Positions 26,567 to 39,251 of a DNA stretch of 64,000 nucleotides are shown one piece after another. Numbering within the stretch: position 1 is the stretch's first letter; each line of letters begins with the position of its first letter. The notes beneath the pieces are model-generated. The model ran no database searches, was not told the DNA's origin, and worked only from the letters and a program-made list of their open reading frames with translations. Location: assembly GCF_026213295.1 (NCBI RefSeq), contig NC_079425.1, positions 15,394,623 through 15,458,622 on the forward strand, read 5' to 3'. This DNA is from Gadus chalcogrammus. Taxonomy: Eukaryota; Chordata; Actinopteri; Gadiformes; Gadidae. A program made the translations under genes and the position numbers.

Positions 26567-27952
26567 GTCTGATGTTATGTACATGTTGGTGTTCTAGGTA
26601 ATCGCTTCCCAGTGAGCTCCATGTTCTTTTCCTCCAGTTTTATGCGTCCCCTATAGGGTTAACTCCTCCGGTTTAGCCATAGTAACTGCCCGTTTGCCGG
26701 CCCACTTTTAATATTAAGAAAAGAGGGGGGGGGGGGGGGGACTTGAGTTGGATAAAGAAAGAGGGTTGATGAAACTAGAAACTGCATGTGACGAGCAATA
26801 GGATGAGAGTTCCTCCTCACCTGCTTTACAAGCACACACAGAGAATAGTGGACACGCCAACACACTCAAGCCCATCCCAGTAGAGGATCTGTCCAGATAA
26901 TGTGGAGCATTTTTTTTCATTGATTTGAATGTAAATACAGCATACACAGTGGTGGTTAGTTTAGTTAATTCACTCTTATTATAGGGGGTTAATGACACAG
27001 CCTCCGAGGTTTCTGGTTCCATTGGTCAAATGTCTATGGGAAATAACATTTCCTTCTACGATGATTTTTTGAATGATCGTACATAACAAACTCCGTAGGT
27101 GGCAAAGAAATAAAAGCTGCTCACGTTTTGAACAACACACTTTTTCCATCTAGATTCCACTTGGGTTTTGGATTGTCGATGCCGTTAAAGTAGTTAACTA
27201 TTATAAAGAAGCATTATGTTAACGCAGATCTGCTAGGTTGTGTGTTTTATAACAGACCCTTTCCTGCCTCCACTTCCCTGCGGAAGTGATGCAGTGCACA
27301 CTATTGGTATAATCATGCTCCTCTGTAGCCAATCAGGGCCCTCCTAAGGTGTTCTGTTGACCAGGCTTGTTTATCGCCTGACGATCCGTTGATGTCAAAC
27401 GTTTCACAATACGCTATTTAAAATCCAACAGTACACTGCAATGCTGAAGATCATATCCAAATTGCAGAAGATGGACATTCGAAAAATAACCGCCAGGGTA
27501 TCAAGTGATCTTACTGACACAATTGGAAAATATTGTGGGTGAAATATCAATTCAAGAAATGTGTTGTTTTGAATGCTGACAGTTTTTGGAGATGAGGAGC
27601 GTTGCTGCGGGAGTGGGTGGATGTTCTGCCACGTTCTGTAACGTATATCATGCCTGGTGAGGTGGAGGTGACGATACTGTCAAGATGGTGGAGCTGGGGT
27701 ACCAGGCGCTGCAGGTGACTGGCTGCCTGTCTCCAGGCAGAACCCCTTACACTGCGTCGCTATGGAGCCTGCTCCCGGGCTGCGTCCTCACATTGAGCCA
27801 CAAGCGTGATCCTGAATACATTTCCAGTGGCTGCGGGATTAGCAGATTAGCTGCCTTGGATGTTATTTCGTGCAGGGAGGATGTTTATAATGCCAGTCAC
27901 ACGCATGCCACAACGTAACTCGCTCTCTCGTGTACACAATGATGCATTACAG

Positions 27953-28062
<110 letters not shown>

Positions 28063-28289
28063 ATTTACAGCATGTCTATTCACTCCATCCCCTCCTCCTC
28101 CCTATGACCCTTCTTTCATTGTTTATCTCTCCTTTCACCCCTCTCTCTCCTGCATAGTCCCTCACCTCTCCTCTCCCCAGCTTCTACCTTTCTTATTTCT
28201 AAATGAATGAGCAGCGAGAGCTGTTCTATTAGAGACTGAGAAGGAGTGATGAAAACAGATCTAGGGGGAGGGAGGCAAATGGAGAGAGA

Positions 28290-28418
28290 GAGAGAGGGAG
28301 AGAGAGAGAGGCAAAGCAGTGCGGGCGGCAGGCTGCTATATATAGAGCAGTGTTCAACCTCAACATACCGATGATGTCACAGGGTGTAGGAGGGGGCGGG
28401 GCTACAGATTCCTGGCCA
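28290..28418 (+). promoter_or_regulatory. Promoter-like sequence: GA tract, TATA word, CRE-like and GC-box words
   Basis: An (AG)n tract is followed by CTATATATAG (28336-28345), TGATGTCAC (28372-28380) and GGGGGCGGGGCT (28392-28403). Together these resemble a vertebrate promoter neighbourhood, but no first exon or ORF with recognisable content follows within the window. Such words occur by chance at this scale, so the call is weak. The same block recurs in the duplicate at about 39475-39605. Confidence 0.15.
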
Positions 28419-30054
28419 AGAACCAGCTCTGCTGAATTCTAGCAGTTCCCTTCAAATTTTAAATGGCGGTTCTGATTCTCCCCCTCGGACCATAGGAAGG
28501 AGCAAGCTATTGTTTGAAAGACCTTGTTTTGAAATCATAAAGGTCTGCCTTTGTTAGTGGAAGGTTATTTAGTTGGTGTAGAAAAACAATTAAAGTGTCC
28601 TTTCTTACCTTGTTGGATTACTTGAATACAGTTTTTTCAGTACTGTAATACTGTTTGGCTGCAGCAGTATCATGATTGGCTACTTACACTTTGAGTCCAT
28701 ACATATTTTTCAGTGTCTATTACATTTGATTACATCAAATTGAATATAGTTTACTTGGCTGTAACAGTTACCAGTAGGTCATCAATAATCCTGTTTTCAA
28801 GTACACTGTATGAAATGCTTCCTGTTGTGTCTCAATATAAATTCAGATCCTGTTGTTGTGGTGAGGCCTACAGCCTTTTTCAATTGGACTACTGGCCTCG
28901 CTCCAGTTTGAAACCTGTTTGACTAGGTGCATTAAAGCGGGGAGTGTCTTTAACTGACAACGCGCTTGTCTTGAGTCGATGAAACAACAAACACTTATTG
29001 TAGCTTATTTAGTTTTATTCTATTGTCTACCATATAATTGTATTGATTCATATGAGAGACATTTCACATATCTGGGTTGTTTCAGTCCAACAAAACACAC
29101 AATTCAAATTCAACGGTCAATGTTCACCCCTTTTTTGCTTTCTTATCTCATTAACTCATTGAGAGACTATTTATTTAAGTCTTGTTGGCACATTTGAAAA
29201 TGTTTCACACATATTTCTCAGAGTGCCACACGATGTCCTTGATATTAGGACATGACTGGAATATTAATATCAGCAATCTAAAAATGTGAAAAATTCTCCA
29301 ATGTCCAGTAATTAGACAAAGACTAATCTGAAAGAAATCTGACGATATTTGTTTGTTATACAAAATACCTGGTTGAAATAGGACAACCTAAAATTAACGG
29401 GTTGTGCTTCCATCTAAACTTTCATTACCCTTTTCATTAGGCCAAACAAGTTTTAGGACCAAACAAATATTATTATTTTTAAAGGTCTATATTCATTACA
29501 TTTGAAAGAACCAGGGATGAGGTCATTGCAGCCTGTTTGGAGCTGGGTTGGGCTTGCTTTGGCCCAATTCTGGAGATGCAGTTCAGTGCGTTTATACTGG
29601 TAATGGAAACGCGTATCAGCCTAGTATGGTTTGAAGGGCAAAACCATAAGTGCAAATGGCAGAATGGCAGAAGAAAGGCCACTTCTTTACAGAGCCACTG
29701 TGTTGGCATTGGTGTGGGTGACTCACTTGTCAGCAGAACTTCAGGCATTGGAGGACTCTGCCCCAGGGCTATAGAGCAACAGGTGCCCTCTCTTGATGAC
29801 TCTTCCAAAAAGCAACATTGTGGCTGTTTAGCTACAAGTGATATACAAGACTAACCGCTTGGTCCTTCACACGTTCTGATGTTTGGGTTGGGGGTATGGC
29901 TGTGATATCATGACGCATCACGTGGTCATGCCGCTATCTCAGAAACAGGCAAACATTTGAATACAGCATGCTTATGGTCTAGTTGCACTGTTGTTGCTTG
30001 GATTAATCCTTATCACGGTTTAAGGTTAGACTTTAATGTGAAATATGGCTCTTG

Positions 30055-30201
<147 letters not shown>

Positions 30202-30784
30202 ACGTGTACTAGCACAAGCAAGCACATGCTTGCACATAAGTTGCTAGGCAACCGGCAGAAGAGAGTTCTGGACTGCAATGTTTTTTTCTCATTCTAATGG
30301 AGGGGACGTGAGTGAATGGAAAGGAGTAACAGTAAACTGGATTCAAGTTCAAAATAATTCCATAAATTACTGATTACAGCCTGCCGGGAGGAATAATCAA
30401 ATTCGATCATTTTTGTAAGTTGATATGTTGAAACTAGCTGTAGAAACACCCATTGTTGTGATGGCTGATTACATTGTATTTATATATCGAATGAGAGCTA
30501 GTTATTCTAAGCTCTTTTACATTTCCCAATAATTTACAACCGTTTAAATCACACAAGATGCACTCATTACGATCTTAGGACTTGCTTACACCCCAAATAA
30601 CATAATTTTTTTTTATGTTCAGTGTTCCTAACGAACACTTCAACCACAACACTAAGTACTTGCCAACTATGACGACATATTTTCCGTTATGCAAAACGGC
30701 ACAGGCGGAATTAGCCGACCCATTAGTAAATGGCTATGCAACAGTTATTTTCCCCTCGCAGCACAAATACGACTCTGGTCTTGT

Positions 30785-31728
30785 CCTCATCCTCATACGC
30801 TAATCCGGGGTCGGGTCGCGGGGGCAGCAGCTCAAGCAGTGGTCCCCAGACTTCCCTTTCCCGGGCCATATTGACCAGCTCTGACGGGGGGATCCCAAGG
30901 CGTTTCCAGGCCAGTGTTGAGATGTGATCTCTTCACCTAGTCCTGGGTCTTCCCCGAGAAAACCCCCTATGGGGGGCACCGAGTGGGCATCGTTACTAGA
31001 TGGTATACTTATGAGCGCCCTTATGTTCGAACATGGTGTTTGTTATGGACAATCCATGAGGAGCACAGAAGTCCAATAACAAACGACTGCTCGGGTTTTG
31101 ATCACCACACCTCTCCAGGTGTCTCCATCGTTGCGGTGAAGTCTCCCAGCAGAACTACGGAGTCCCCTACAGGACTCCATTCAGGGTCTCCAAGAAGGCT
31201 GAGTACTCTGAACTTCTGTTCGGTGCGTACGCCGTACGCACAAACAACTGTCAGAGTTTTCCCCCCCACCACCCTTAGGTGTAGGGAGGGAGGCGACCCT
31301 CTCGTCCTCCGGGGTAAACTCCAAAACCACCTTCACTGCCACTCATGTGGTAGCGCACCCGACCCCAGCAGGTCTTCCTGCAGTTGGTGGGCCCACAGGA
31401 CGAGGAGGGGGGGATGCCACGTTGCTTTTTCGGGCTATGCCCGGCTGGGCTCCGTGGAAAACCCGGCAACCAGGTGCTCGCCGACGAGCCCTCCGTCTAG
31501 GCCTTGCTCCGGATGGGGGCCCATGGCTTCCTCCGGGCAGGGTCTCTCCTCCTCTGTCTTGTTCTTTCATGGGGTCTTGGTGAACAGTTCTTAGTCTGGC
31601 CCCTCACCTGAGACCACTCTACCATGGGAGACCCTACCTGGAGCACAAGGCTCCAGACACCACAGCCCTCAGGTTCACAGGGACATGCAAAGCTCTCCAC
31701 CACGACAAGGTGATGGTTCTAGGAGAGG
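30785..31728 (-). pseudogene. Internally deleted LINE (CR1/L2/Rex type), copy 1
   Basis: The plus strand is the reverse complement of a LINE common in fish. The 3' end is on the left (TCCGGGGTCGGGTCGCGGG near 30803, then GGGATCCCAAGGCG). Within about 30 bases the sequence jumps to the 5' endonuclease region. There the minus strand reads TLTVVCAYAPN, EYSAFLETLNGVL and SVVLLGDF in shifting frames, the APE-type endonuclease core. The 5' leader runs to about 31728. The whole reverse-transcriptase domain is missing and stops and frameshifts interrupt the rest, so it is inactive. The 203-residue plus-strand ORF here is the antisense shadow. Confidence 0.85.
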
Positions 31729-32172
31729 TTTGACTCTTGGCTTGTACTTTCCGCAAACAAACATGTTTGGTTATACACTTCAAACGCTGTGGATGTGGAT
31801 GGTGAAAACACTTTCCTCCTTTGACTTTATCCTGTCACTGTTTGTATTTTATTCTTTCCCATCGGTGTGCAGCTGGTTCATGCTATTCGAGATTGTTATT
31901 TCATACCATCAAACCTGTAGGAGTATATATATTGGCATTTTTGCTATTTTTATTATCACCATTGTCATTATTATTAATATGCTATACTTTACTTAGCACT
32001 AAATGGCACCAGATTAGGGCGTATGTTCTGGTAAGAAGCGTGTTGCTGTTTCAATTGCAAATGTTTATTTTTGTGTTAAATTAAAGAAGCCATATAAAGA
32101 GCTGCCTCTTTTATTTATTTTTGGTGATGAGAGAAAAGTGGAAAAGTGTTTTTAAGTAACGTAGAGAGCAGG

Positions 32173-32296
<124 letters not shown>

Positions 32297-32579
32297 AAGT
32301 AGAAGCAAGCAGTAGAGAACAAGGCAGTGGGGGGGCACGAGTGTCAGACGTATTTGTGGTTTAATGACCGTGTAAGCTAGCTAGCTACGTGGCTAGCTCC
32401 CTCCCTAGCTGGCTGCAATATCCATTGTGTGATTAATACGAACGCTGGTCTATGGTTCTGGCTAGCATGGGATAAGCTCAAAACAATCATGATGGAGGAT
32501 GCAGGATCAGAAAAAGCAAGGCAGGAACGCTAGCTTGGGTCTGCTTCTAGTATACCATCTGCCCTGCCTGCCTGCCGCA

Positions 32580-32720
32580 GTCAGGGGGAGGGGAAAAGGA
32601 GGGGGGGGAGGGAGAGAGGTATGAATGGGGGAGGGGCGGAGTCATCGAGGTAACAACAGAGTAGCAGCACTGAGCAGCTCTGTCGTTCTGTCTCCTCGCT
32701 CTTGTTTCTGCTCTGTCTCA
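32580..32720 (+). promoter_or_regulatory. GA/GC-rich promoter-like block
   Basis: A purine-rich run (GGGGGAGGGGAAAAGGAGG onward) is followed by GGGGCGGAGTCATCGAGG, a GC-box-like word, and a pyrimidine-rich stretch. The composition differs from the surroundings. No exon was identified downstream, so a regulatory role is only a possibility. It is repeated in copy 2 at about 43730-43870. Confidence 0.12.
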
Positions 32721-33442
32721 CGCTACTCAAACCAGCCAATGGCAGCACTGCAAAATTATTTAATACTTTTTTTTAAAAATATGCCACTACAATAACTGCC
32801 TTTATCTATTGTTGCAGACTTTGTACATGTTTTATATAATGCCGATATTTACAAATTCTACAGAAATCAGTTTGAATACATAAACGTGTATAATAGCTAT
32901 TTTTGTTCATTCGTGAGCATTGTTATGCAATTTAGAGAATTAGAATAGATTTTTGTTTGTGTTGAGTTTATTGAGCTTATATGTGTATCCCATCGCTGCT
33001 TCACTTGTGTTTAGCTCTAGCTCTGAGCTCTGGCGTTGATGTAGACCTTCCCAAGCCCCACCTGGCAATGCATTCCCGCCCACATGCCACGAGCACATGT
33101 ATCTCTACACCCACACAGCCGCTCTCGGAGACGTGGCTTACTTTAATTAGTTCCTCCATGCTGAGAAGCCGGCCTTGAGAATAGCAGAGCAGTATGTGAG
33201 ATAGCGATGTATTAATGGCGTGCACTCTGTATAACAGCACTTTTCTAAAACTCGGACGTGCTCAAAGCACAATTGGACAATAACTGCTGCCTTGCAATCA
33301 ACCCTTCGTTGACATGTCGGAGACAAGGCTGGAGCCGTTAGTGTTCTGCTGTCTTGCACAGGGATAGATCCTTGGCCAGGGAGTTAGGTGATGGCTAAAT
33401 AGTTGATTGTTAGATAAACGATAATTAGATGGATTTTGATTG

Positions 33443-33530
33443 CAGTGTTTCCTCTAGAATTTTTTTCAGGCCTGGTGGTACGTACTGAAAAAACCTAAAC
33501 GGACGAGGCGCAGAATGGCAAATTGGCGTG
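33443..33530. mobile_element. Terminal fragment of a fish DNA-transposon family, copy 1
   Basis: CAGTGTTTCCTCTAGAATTT followed by CAGGCCTGGTGGTA matches the remembered end of a widespread fish repeat of the CAGTGTTTCCC type. No opposite end was found. The counterpart is at 44592-44679. Confidence 0.35.
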
Positions 33531-33995
33531 GTCTTCTTTGGTCACATAGCAGGCCGTCAGCAATTTATCTTTGCGTTCAAATGTTTGTTCACTTGGTATA
33601 TCAAGACTGATAAAGCAAAGTGATCACGAGGAGAGGATTACTTGGATAAAGTGCATTTATTGCATAAAAAGAAATATGAACTTTGTTAAACATAGCAGTA
33701 GACACACTGCAATCTCTGTTTTGCAAAAAGGAGTAATTATTATGTTCGCACCAAGGTTGATATATTTACGTCTTCCACAAGCGATGATATCTGATTTACC
33801 AATCACATTCAGGTATTTTTGTCAGTCACCATGGCCAATGTACAAGTTGTACGACATTGCGGCGGCCTAATTACGTTTCTCAAGTGTTCTTACTGATCCA
33901 TAGTGGTAAACTTAAAACATAGACCTATACTGATCATCGCTATCTGTTATATGTATTGATCATTCATCTCGATAGCGGTCTGTGCTACAAGGCAA

Positions 33996-34032
33996 TGTTT
34001 ACTTGCACTGTGGTACGCAGTGCAAGTAAACA
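33996..34032. repeat. Perfect 15-bp hairpin
   Basis: TGTTTACTTGCACTG (33996-34010) is followed by a 7-base spacer and its exact reverse complement (34018-34032). The counterpart is at 45145-45181. Function is unknown; it may be the centre of a small palindromic element. Confidence 0.8.
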
Positions 34033-34552
34033 CTGTCTGACTGAATAGGTTGCTTTTGATAACATGAAGGTGTGCAGTTGTATTGCAACAGTTTCGTAAC
34101 AACTCTGTAAAGGGTGTTAGCCTATTTTCACGTGTGCAAACTTGTCACATTTCAGTGAATTAACTTGAATAGTGCAGCCACATGAATTGTGTAGATCTGC
34201 AAACAATATATTTGGGGTGTGTTGGTTTTACATCTCATCCAAGTAACGTGAAAGTTAAAAAAATACATATCTTTGCTACCATCTTGGACATTTAGTTATG
34301 TACATTTGCATAAAATCATGCAGGTCTACAATATAACTGGGCGATAGCTTTGATAGGTTGCAACGGTGGACTGAAATCACTTGGATTTGACCGTTCGGTA
34401 AATAAGTAAACAGAAGTTTGTTCTTTTTTAAACACAACATGTGGGGAAGCTGACATTCAGCTTAAGTCTGAGCGAGGGTGAGTTTACTGAGCCCCCCAAA
34501 ACCAGGCAGGTACCTGGCAGAAAGAGGCGATACAGATTTTAATTTGGGCAAG

Positions 34553-34660
34553 TGAACATGACATTCGGGCAAGTTGAACATGACCTGTACTTGCCCGATG
34601 GGCAACCTGTACTTGGGCAACCTGTACTAGCCCGATGGGCAAGTATAGGTTTTTTACTTT
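34553..34660. repeat. Short inverted and direct repeats of ACTTGCCCGATGGGCAAG type
   Basis: CCTGTACTTGCCCGATGGGC, CCTGTACTTGGGCAA and CCTGTACTAGCCCGATGGGC follow each other. CTTGCCC/GGGCAAG form small palindromes. Probably part of a MITE. It is duplicated at about 45715-45800. Confidence 0.5.
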
Positions 34661-34734
34661 TGAAACCTTAGTGTCAACCCCTGGAACTACCGTTTGTCAA
34701 TATTTCTATACAATTGGCAGAACACAAAGTACCC

Positions 34735-34834
34735 NNNNNNNNNNNNNNNNNNNNNNNNNNNNNNNNNNNNNNNNNNNNNNNNNNNNNNNNNNNNNNNNNN
34801 NNNNNNNNNNNNNNNNNNNNNNNNNNNNNNNNNN
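34735..34834. other. Assembly gap, exactly 100 N
   Basis: A run of exactly 100 undetermined bases, the conventional size for a scaffold gap of unknown length. It separates the two copies of the 11-kb repeat. Both copies abut it directly. Confidence 0.99.
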
Positions 34835-35404
34835 AACATAAGGTATAAACGGCTAGAAACTAGGTATAAAATAAAGCAAGGTTTTTCTCCGGTTATGGAG
34901 AGATCAGCAAACTAAATCTACTGTACAAGATCCCCTCTGCTCAGTGCAGAAAGAGTGCTAATTTTGTGGAAAGGATTTGTCACAAATCTTTGGGTTTTGG
35001 CGGTCATTTGATTTTCTTGTGGTGAACGTCGTTTGACGTCGGTCAGAAGCTAATTCAACATTTTAGAGAGCCCCAATAACGGTTTACACTCTTTAGTGTA
35101 CATTCTCCATTCATACTCGTTGTGGTGGTATTGGATTAAATTATTTTTCGTGGACACTGATTAAACTGAATTAGAACAGGAGGGAACATACTTCAGTTAA
35201 AGACACACACACGCGACACGTTGATCTGTTGCATGAACGTGACCAAGCAGAAGACAGCTTGGCAAAGTGGATTTTTAAGTTTTTTTCCAGTTTGTATTGT
35301 GTACTGTTGTTGGCAGCTACCTGTTTAGCATCCCTAGTACCTACCTTTGTCTGGGATGCTATTATAGTTCTGTATTTTAGCCGTGTGAACTCAGCCATGA
35401 CTGT

Positions 35405-36325
35405 AAGGCCACTCACACTAGGGCCAACGCCCCGTGCCCGAGCTCATTTGCATATTCAAGTCTAGAACGTTCGGCTAGTGTGACCACGCCATCCGTATTC
35501 CAGCACAGAACAGCCCCTTGGCCACGGCACACCTGGGAGAGGTGTGCCGTGGCCAAAGTACAGATGCTAATGAGATGACACGCGCACACGCGCGGATACT
35601 CAACGTGAGCTGGATGACGTAGTCCTTGCGTGACCCTTCTTTCTTTAGGTCCAAGTCCTTCTTCCCCACAACAATCATTTTAGACAATGGCGGCAAGCGG
35701 TTCACGAGTGGGTTTACGTTGATGCGATAGTGAAGTCGAGTGTTTACTTGAAATTTGGCAGACGACAGCATTCAGTCGCAGCTGGACACCACGCTTGGTA
35801 ATGACGTATTTATCGTATTACGACGTGATGACGTATGTATGAAGGAGCAATCGTGCCCAGGCCACGGCCTTTGTAGCAGTGTGACCACAGGCCAGCCGGG
35901 GGAGATGGGACTGGGGAGGGGTGGGAATCGTGCTTCTTCCTTCTTCTTTCGTGTATTTCCTTTGGAACTATCACACAGGGATTGCTACATTCAGCAGCCA
36001 GTTCAGTGTCTCTCCGTCCAGCTGTACCAGGCCTCTACGGCCATGTGGGGTGCCAAAGGTCGGGCACTCGTTGATTATGTGTGAGACCTCTGGGTAGCCC
36101 CCACATTGGCAGGTGTCTGAGGGGCTTGATCCTGTCATTTTCTGGAAGGACTGGTTCTCCCCCAGGTTCTGGATCGAGCAGAGAACCTCTACGTGGTGAT
36201 CCTAGTAACGACTCATAGTCGGCTAATCTCAGCAACTCAATTTCCAGAAGGAAACTATACATACTAGGGAATCGTGCTGAATCTTCAGCACGGAACAGGC
36301 AAACGGCCCTAGTGTGAGTGGCCCC
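35405..36325. mobile_element. MITE with GGCCACTCACACTAGGGCC ends, copy 2
   Basis: Duplicate of 24239-25142, with the hairpin at 35518-35534/35540-35556. It carries the same LINE insertion, here with both target duplications intact. Confidence 0.85.
35935..36266 (-). pseudogene. LINE 3' fragment nested in the MITE, intact 12-bp TSD
   Basis: GGGAATCGTGCT flanks the fragment at 35923-35934 and 36267-36278. The uninterrupted version of the same site exists in the MITE copy at 60034-60594, where it reads (reverse complement) GGGAATCGTGCTGAATCTTC. The insert is therefore 332 bp plus one 12-bp duplication. The orientation is minus, with the RT C-terminal Cys/His segment as in copy 1. It is 5' truncated and non-functional. 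Confidence 0.85.
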
Positions 36326-37304
36326 TTGTGTGGAGAAGAGAAAACATGCTGATTAGGCAGTTAGGAGTTGATGGACTTGTCTAGACAATGACTACTGCGA
36401 CCTTTAAATGGGCGTCCTACGTTCTAAGGGAACATTGCGCGTTTTCTTTTTATACAGGTCTGTAGTGAAATTACAATCCAAATGTACGCATTTAAATATG
36501 TACGATGGTTTGGTCATATCTGGTTATTCTAAACACAACCTGGATCATCCGGTTGTTTGCTGTGTGATGTTTAATATTTAGATTAGTCGATTGGCTCTAT
36601 GTTTAATTGGTTGGACAATCGGCTGATGTCCTATTCTCTGGGGCCCGAGGGACACATGCAGACTGAATAATTGTACCCCTTAGTGATGAATTGTGTTAAA
36701 AATGTCCTTGATAATGAATAGAAATAATCTTAAAGGCGCCGTGTTCTGTTGTATTAATCATATTTCATAGGCTTAAAGACTTGGTAAAACCCCTGTTTTT
36801 CACAAGTTTTGAATAAAAAAATGAAGTACTTAGTCTTTTATAAAAAGTTCAAATGTTAGCTCTTCGACTAATCGATTGGTCCAAAAGTAGGTTTAATTTT
36901 AAGTTCATCAAGGTTCTCTGGTTGACTACTGACATACCTGGATGAATTCAAGGGGGAATATTTCGATGTCATACTTTCTCTAAACTTGTAGTGGATCAAC
37001 ACACTGTGTGTGTTGGTCCACTTTCATAATCCCAGCTACACTGGAGTAGAATGCTAGATTCTAATCAAATCCACTGCTTAGGCCTGTATTAAGCCTTGAT
37101 TAGGGTGTGTGAAACCCTTTAGCCAATTTTTTTTAACCTATCAATGTTTGCATGCGTGTTGACTACATCAGCCTCAGAGCGTGCCTTTATGTGCATTTGT
37201 GCTCGTGTACGCGCTTGTCTGTGCAACTCTTTGTGCGTCCACATTTGATTCAGCCTCATCATCACAGCGCAAGTAAATTGTCCTGAATTGCACTTTTACT
37301 TTGT

Positions 37305-37758
37305 ATGTGTGTCTGACTGATATATCGGTTGGAAGATTTTGGCCTTTCACAGATATATCTGTATCAAAGTATATGTCTGCCGATATGAAAACTTTAGAAA
37401 TGGTTGTTTATAAATGTAATTACCTCTTTAGAATTCCTCTACAGGGCTGGTTGGACCTCTAAATGCTTACTGAGCATCCACCTAAAGCCTCCCAACACTA
37501 ACAGTTTTATATCATATCCTGTGTGAAGGTTAGTAGCTCCTCCCCATATGGTTCATTGGTTCCGTTAGCCTAAGATTTAACAAGATGTTGCTGAGGCCCG
37601 AACTACAGCTGCTCAACCCCCAGGGTACCACAATATATTTTTTTCGAAATCGGACAATATATGTACATTTTGAATATTGGGCGATGAAACGATGTCGGTA
37701 ATGTTTTTCTCCCTAATATCGGTATAGGACCCTAAAATCCAATATTGATTGGGCGCTA
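37305..37758. mobile_element. Degraded hAT-like element, copy 2
   Basis: Duplicate of 26126-26566, with the same provisional ends. Confidence 0.5.
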
Positions 37759-39146
37759 GTCTGATGTTATGTACATGTGGGTGTTCTAGGTAATCGCTTC
37801 CCAGTGAGCTCCATGTTCTTTTCCTCCAGTTTTATGCGTCCCCTATAGGGTTAACTCCTCCAGTTTAGCCATAGTAACTGCCCGTTTGCCGGCCCACTTT
37901 TAATATTAAGAAAAGAGGGGGGGGGGGGGGGGGACTTGAGTTGGATAAAGAAAGAGGGTTGATGAAACTAGAAACTGCATGTGACGAGCAATAGGATGAG
38001 AGTTCCTCCTCACCTGCTTTACAAGCACACACAGAGAATAGTGGACACGCCAACACACTCAAGCCCATCCCAGTAGAGGATCTGTCCAGATAATGTGGAG
38101 CATTTTTTTTTCATTGATTTGAATGTGAATACAGCATACACAGTGGTGGTTAGTTTAGTTAATTCACTCTTATTATAGGGGGTTAATGACACAGCCTCCG
38201 AGGTTTCTGGTTCCATTGGTCAAATGTCTATGGGAAATAACATTTCCTTCTACGATGATTTTTTGAATGATCGTACATAACAAACTCCGTAGGTGGCAAA
38301 GAAATAAAAGCTGCTCACGTTTTGAACTACACACTTTTTCCATCTAGATTCCACTTGGGTTTTGGATTGTCGGTGCCGTTAAAATAGTTAACTATTACGA
38401 AGAAGCATTATGTTAACGCAGATCTGCTAGGTTGTGTGTTTTATAACAGACCCTTTCCTGCCTCCACTTCCCTGCGGAAGTGATGCAGTGCACACTATTG
38501 GTATAATCATGCTCCTCTGTAGCCAATCAGGGCCCTCCTAAGGTGTTCTCTGTTGACCAGGCTTGTTTATCGCCTGACGATCCGTTGATGTCAAACGTTT
38601 CACAATACGCTATTTAAAATCCAACAGTACACTGCAATGCTGAAGATCATATCCAAATTGCAGAAGATGGACATTCGAAAAATAACCGCCAGGGTATCAA
38701 GTGATCTTACTGACACAATTGGAAAATATTGTGGGTGAAATATCAATTCAAGAAATGTGTTGTTTGAATGCTGACAGTTTTTGGAGATGAGGAGCGTTGC
38801 TGCGGGAGTGGGTGGATGTTCTGCCACGTTCTGTAACGTATATCATGCCTGGTGAGGTGGAGGTGACGATACTGTCAAGATGGTGGAGCTGGGGTACCAG
38901 GCGCTGCAGGTGACTGGCTGCCTGTCTCCAGGCAGAACCCTTACACTGCGTCGCTATGGAGCCTGCTCCCGGGCTGCGTCCTCACATTGAGCCACAAGCG
39001 TGATCCTGAATACATTTCCAGTGGCTGCGGGATTAGCAGATTAGCTGCCTTGGATGTTATTTCGTGCAGGGAGGATGTTTATAATGCCAGTCACACGCAT
39101 GCCACAACGTAACTCGCTCTCTCGTGTACACAATGATGCATTACAG

Positions 39147-39251
<105 letters not shown>

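Noticed and set aside
29479..29854. Overlapping 109- and 105-residue ORFs on opposite strands, present unchanged in both 11-kb copies
   Set aside because: Conservation between the copies is uninformative if they are the same locus. No domain, signal or splice context was seen.
30983..31594. 203-residue plus-strand ORF, the longest in the window, repeated at 42138-42749
   Set aside because: It is the antisense of a LINE endonuclease/leader region. Its repetition reflects the 11-kb duplication and not selection for coding.
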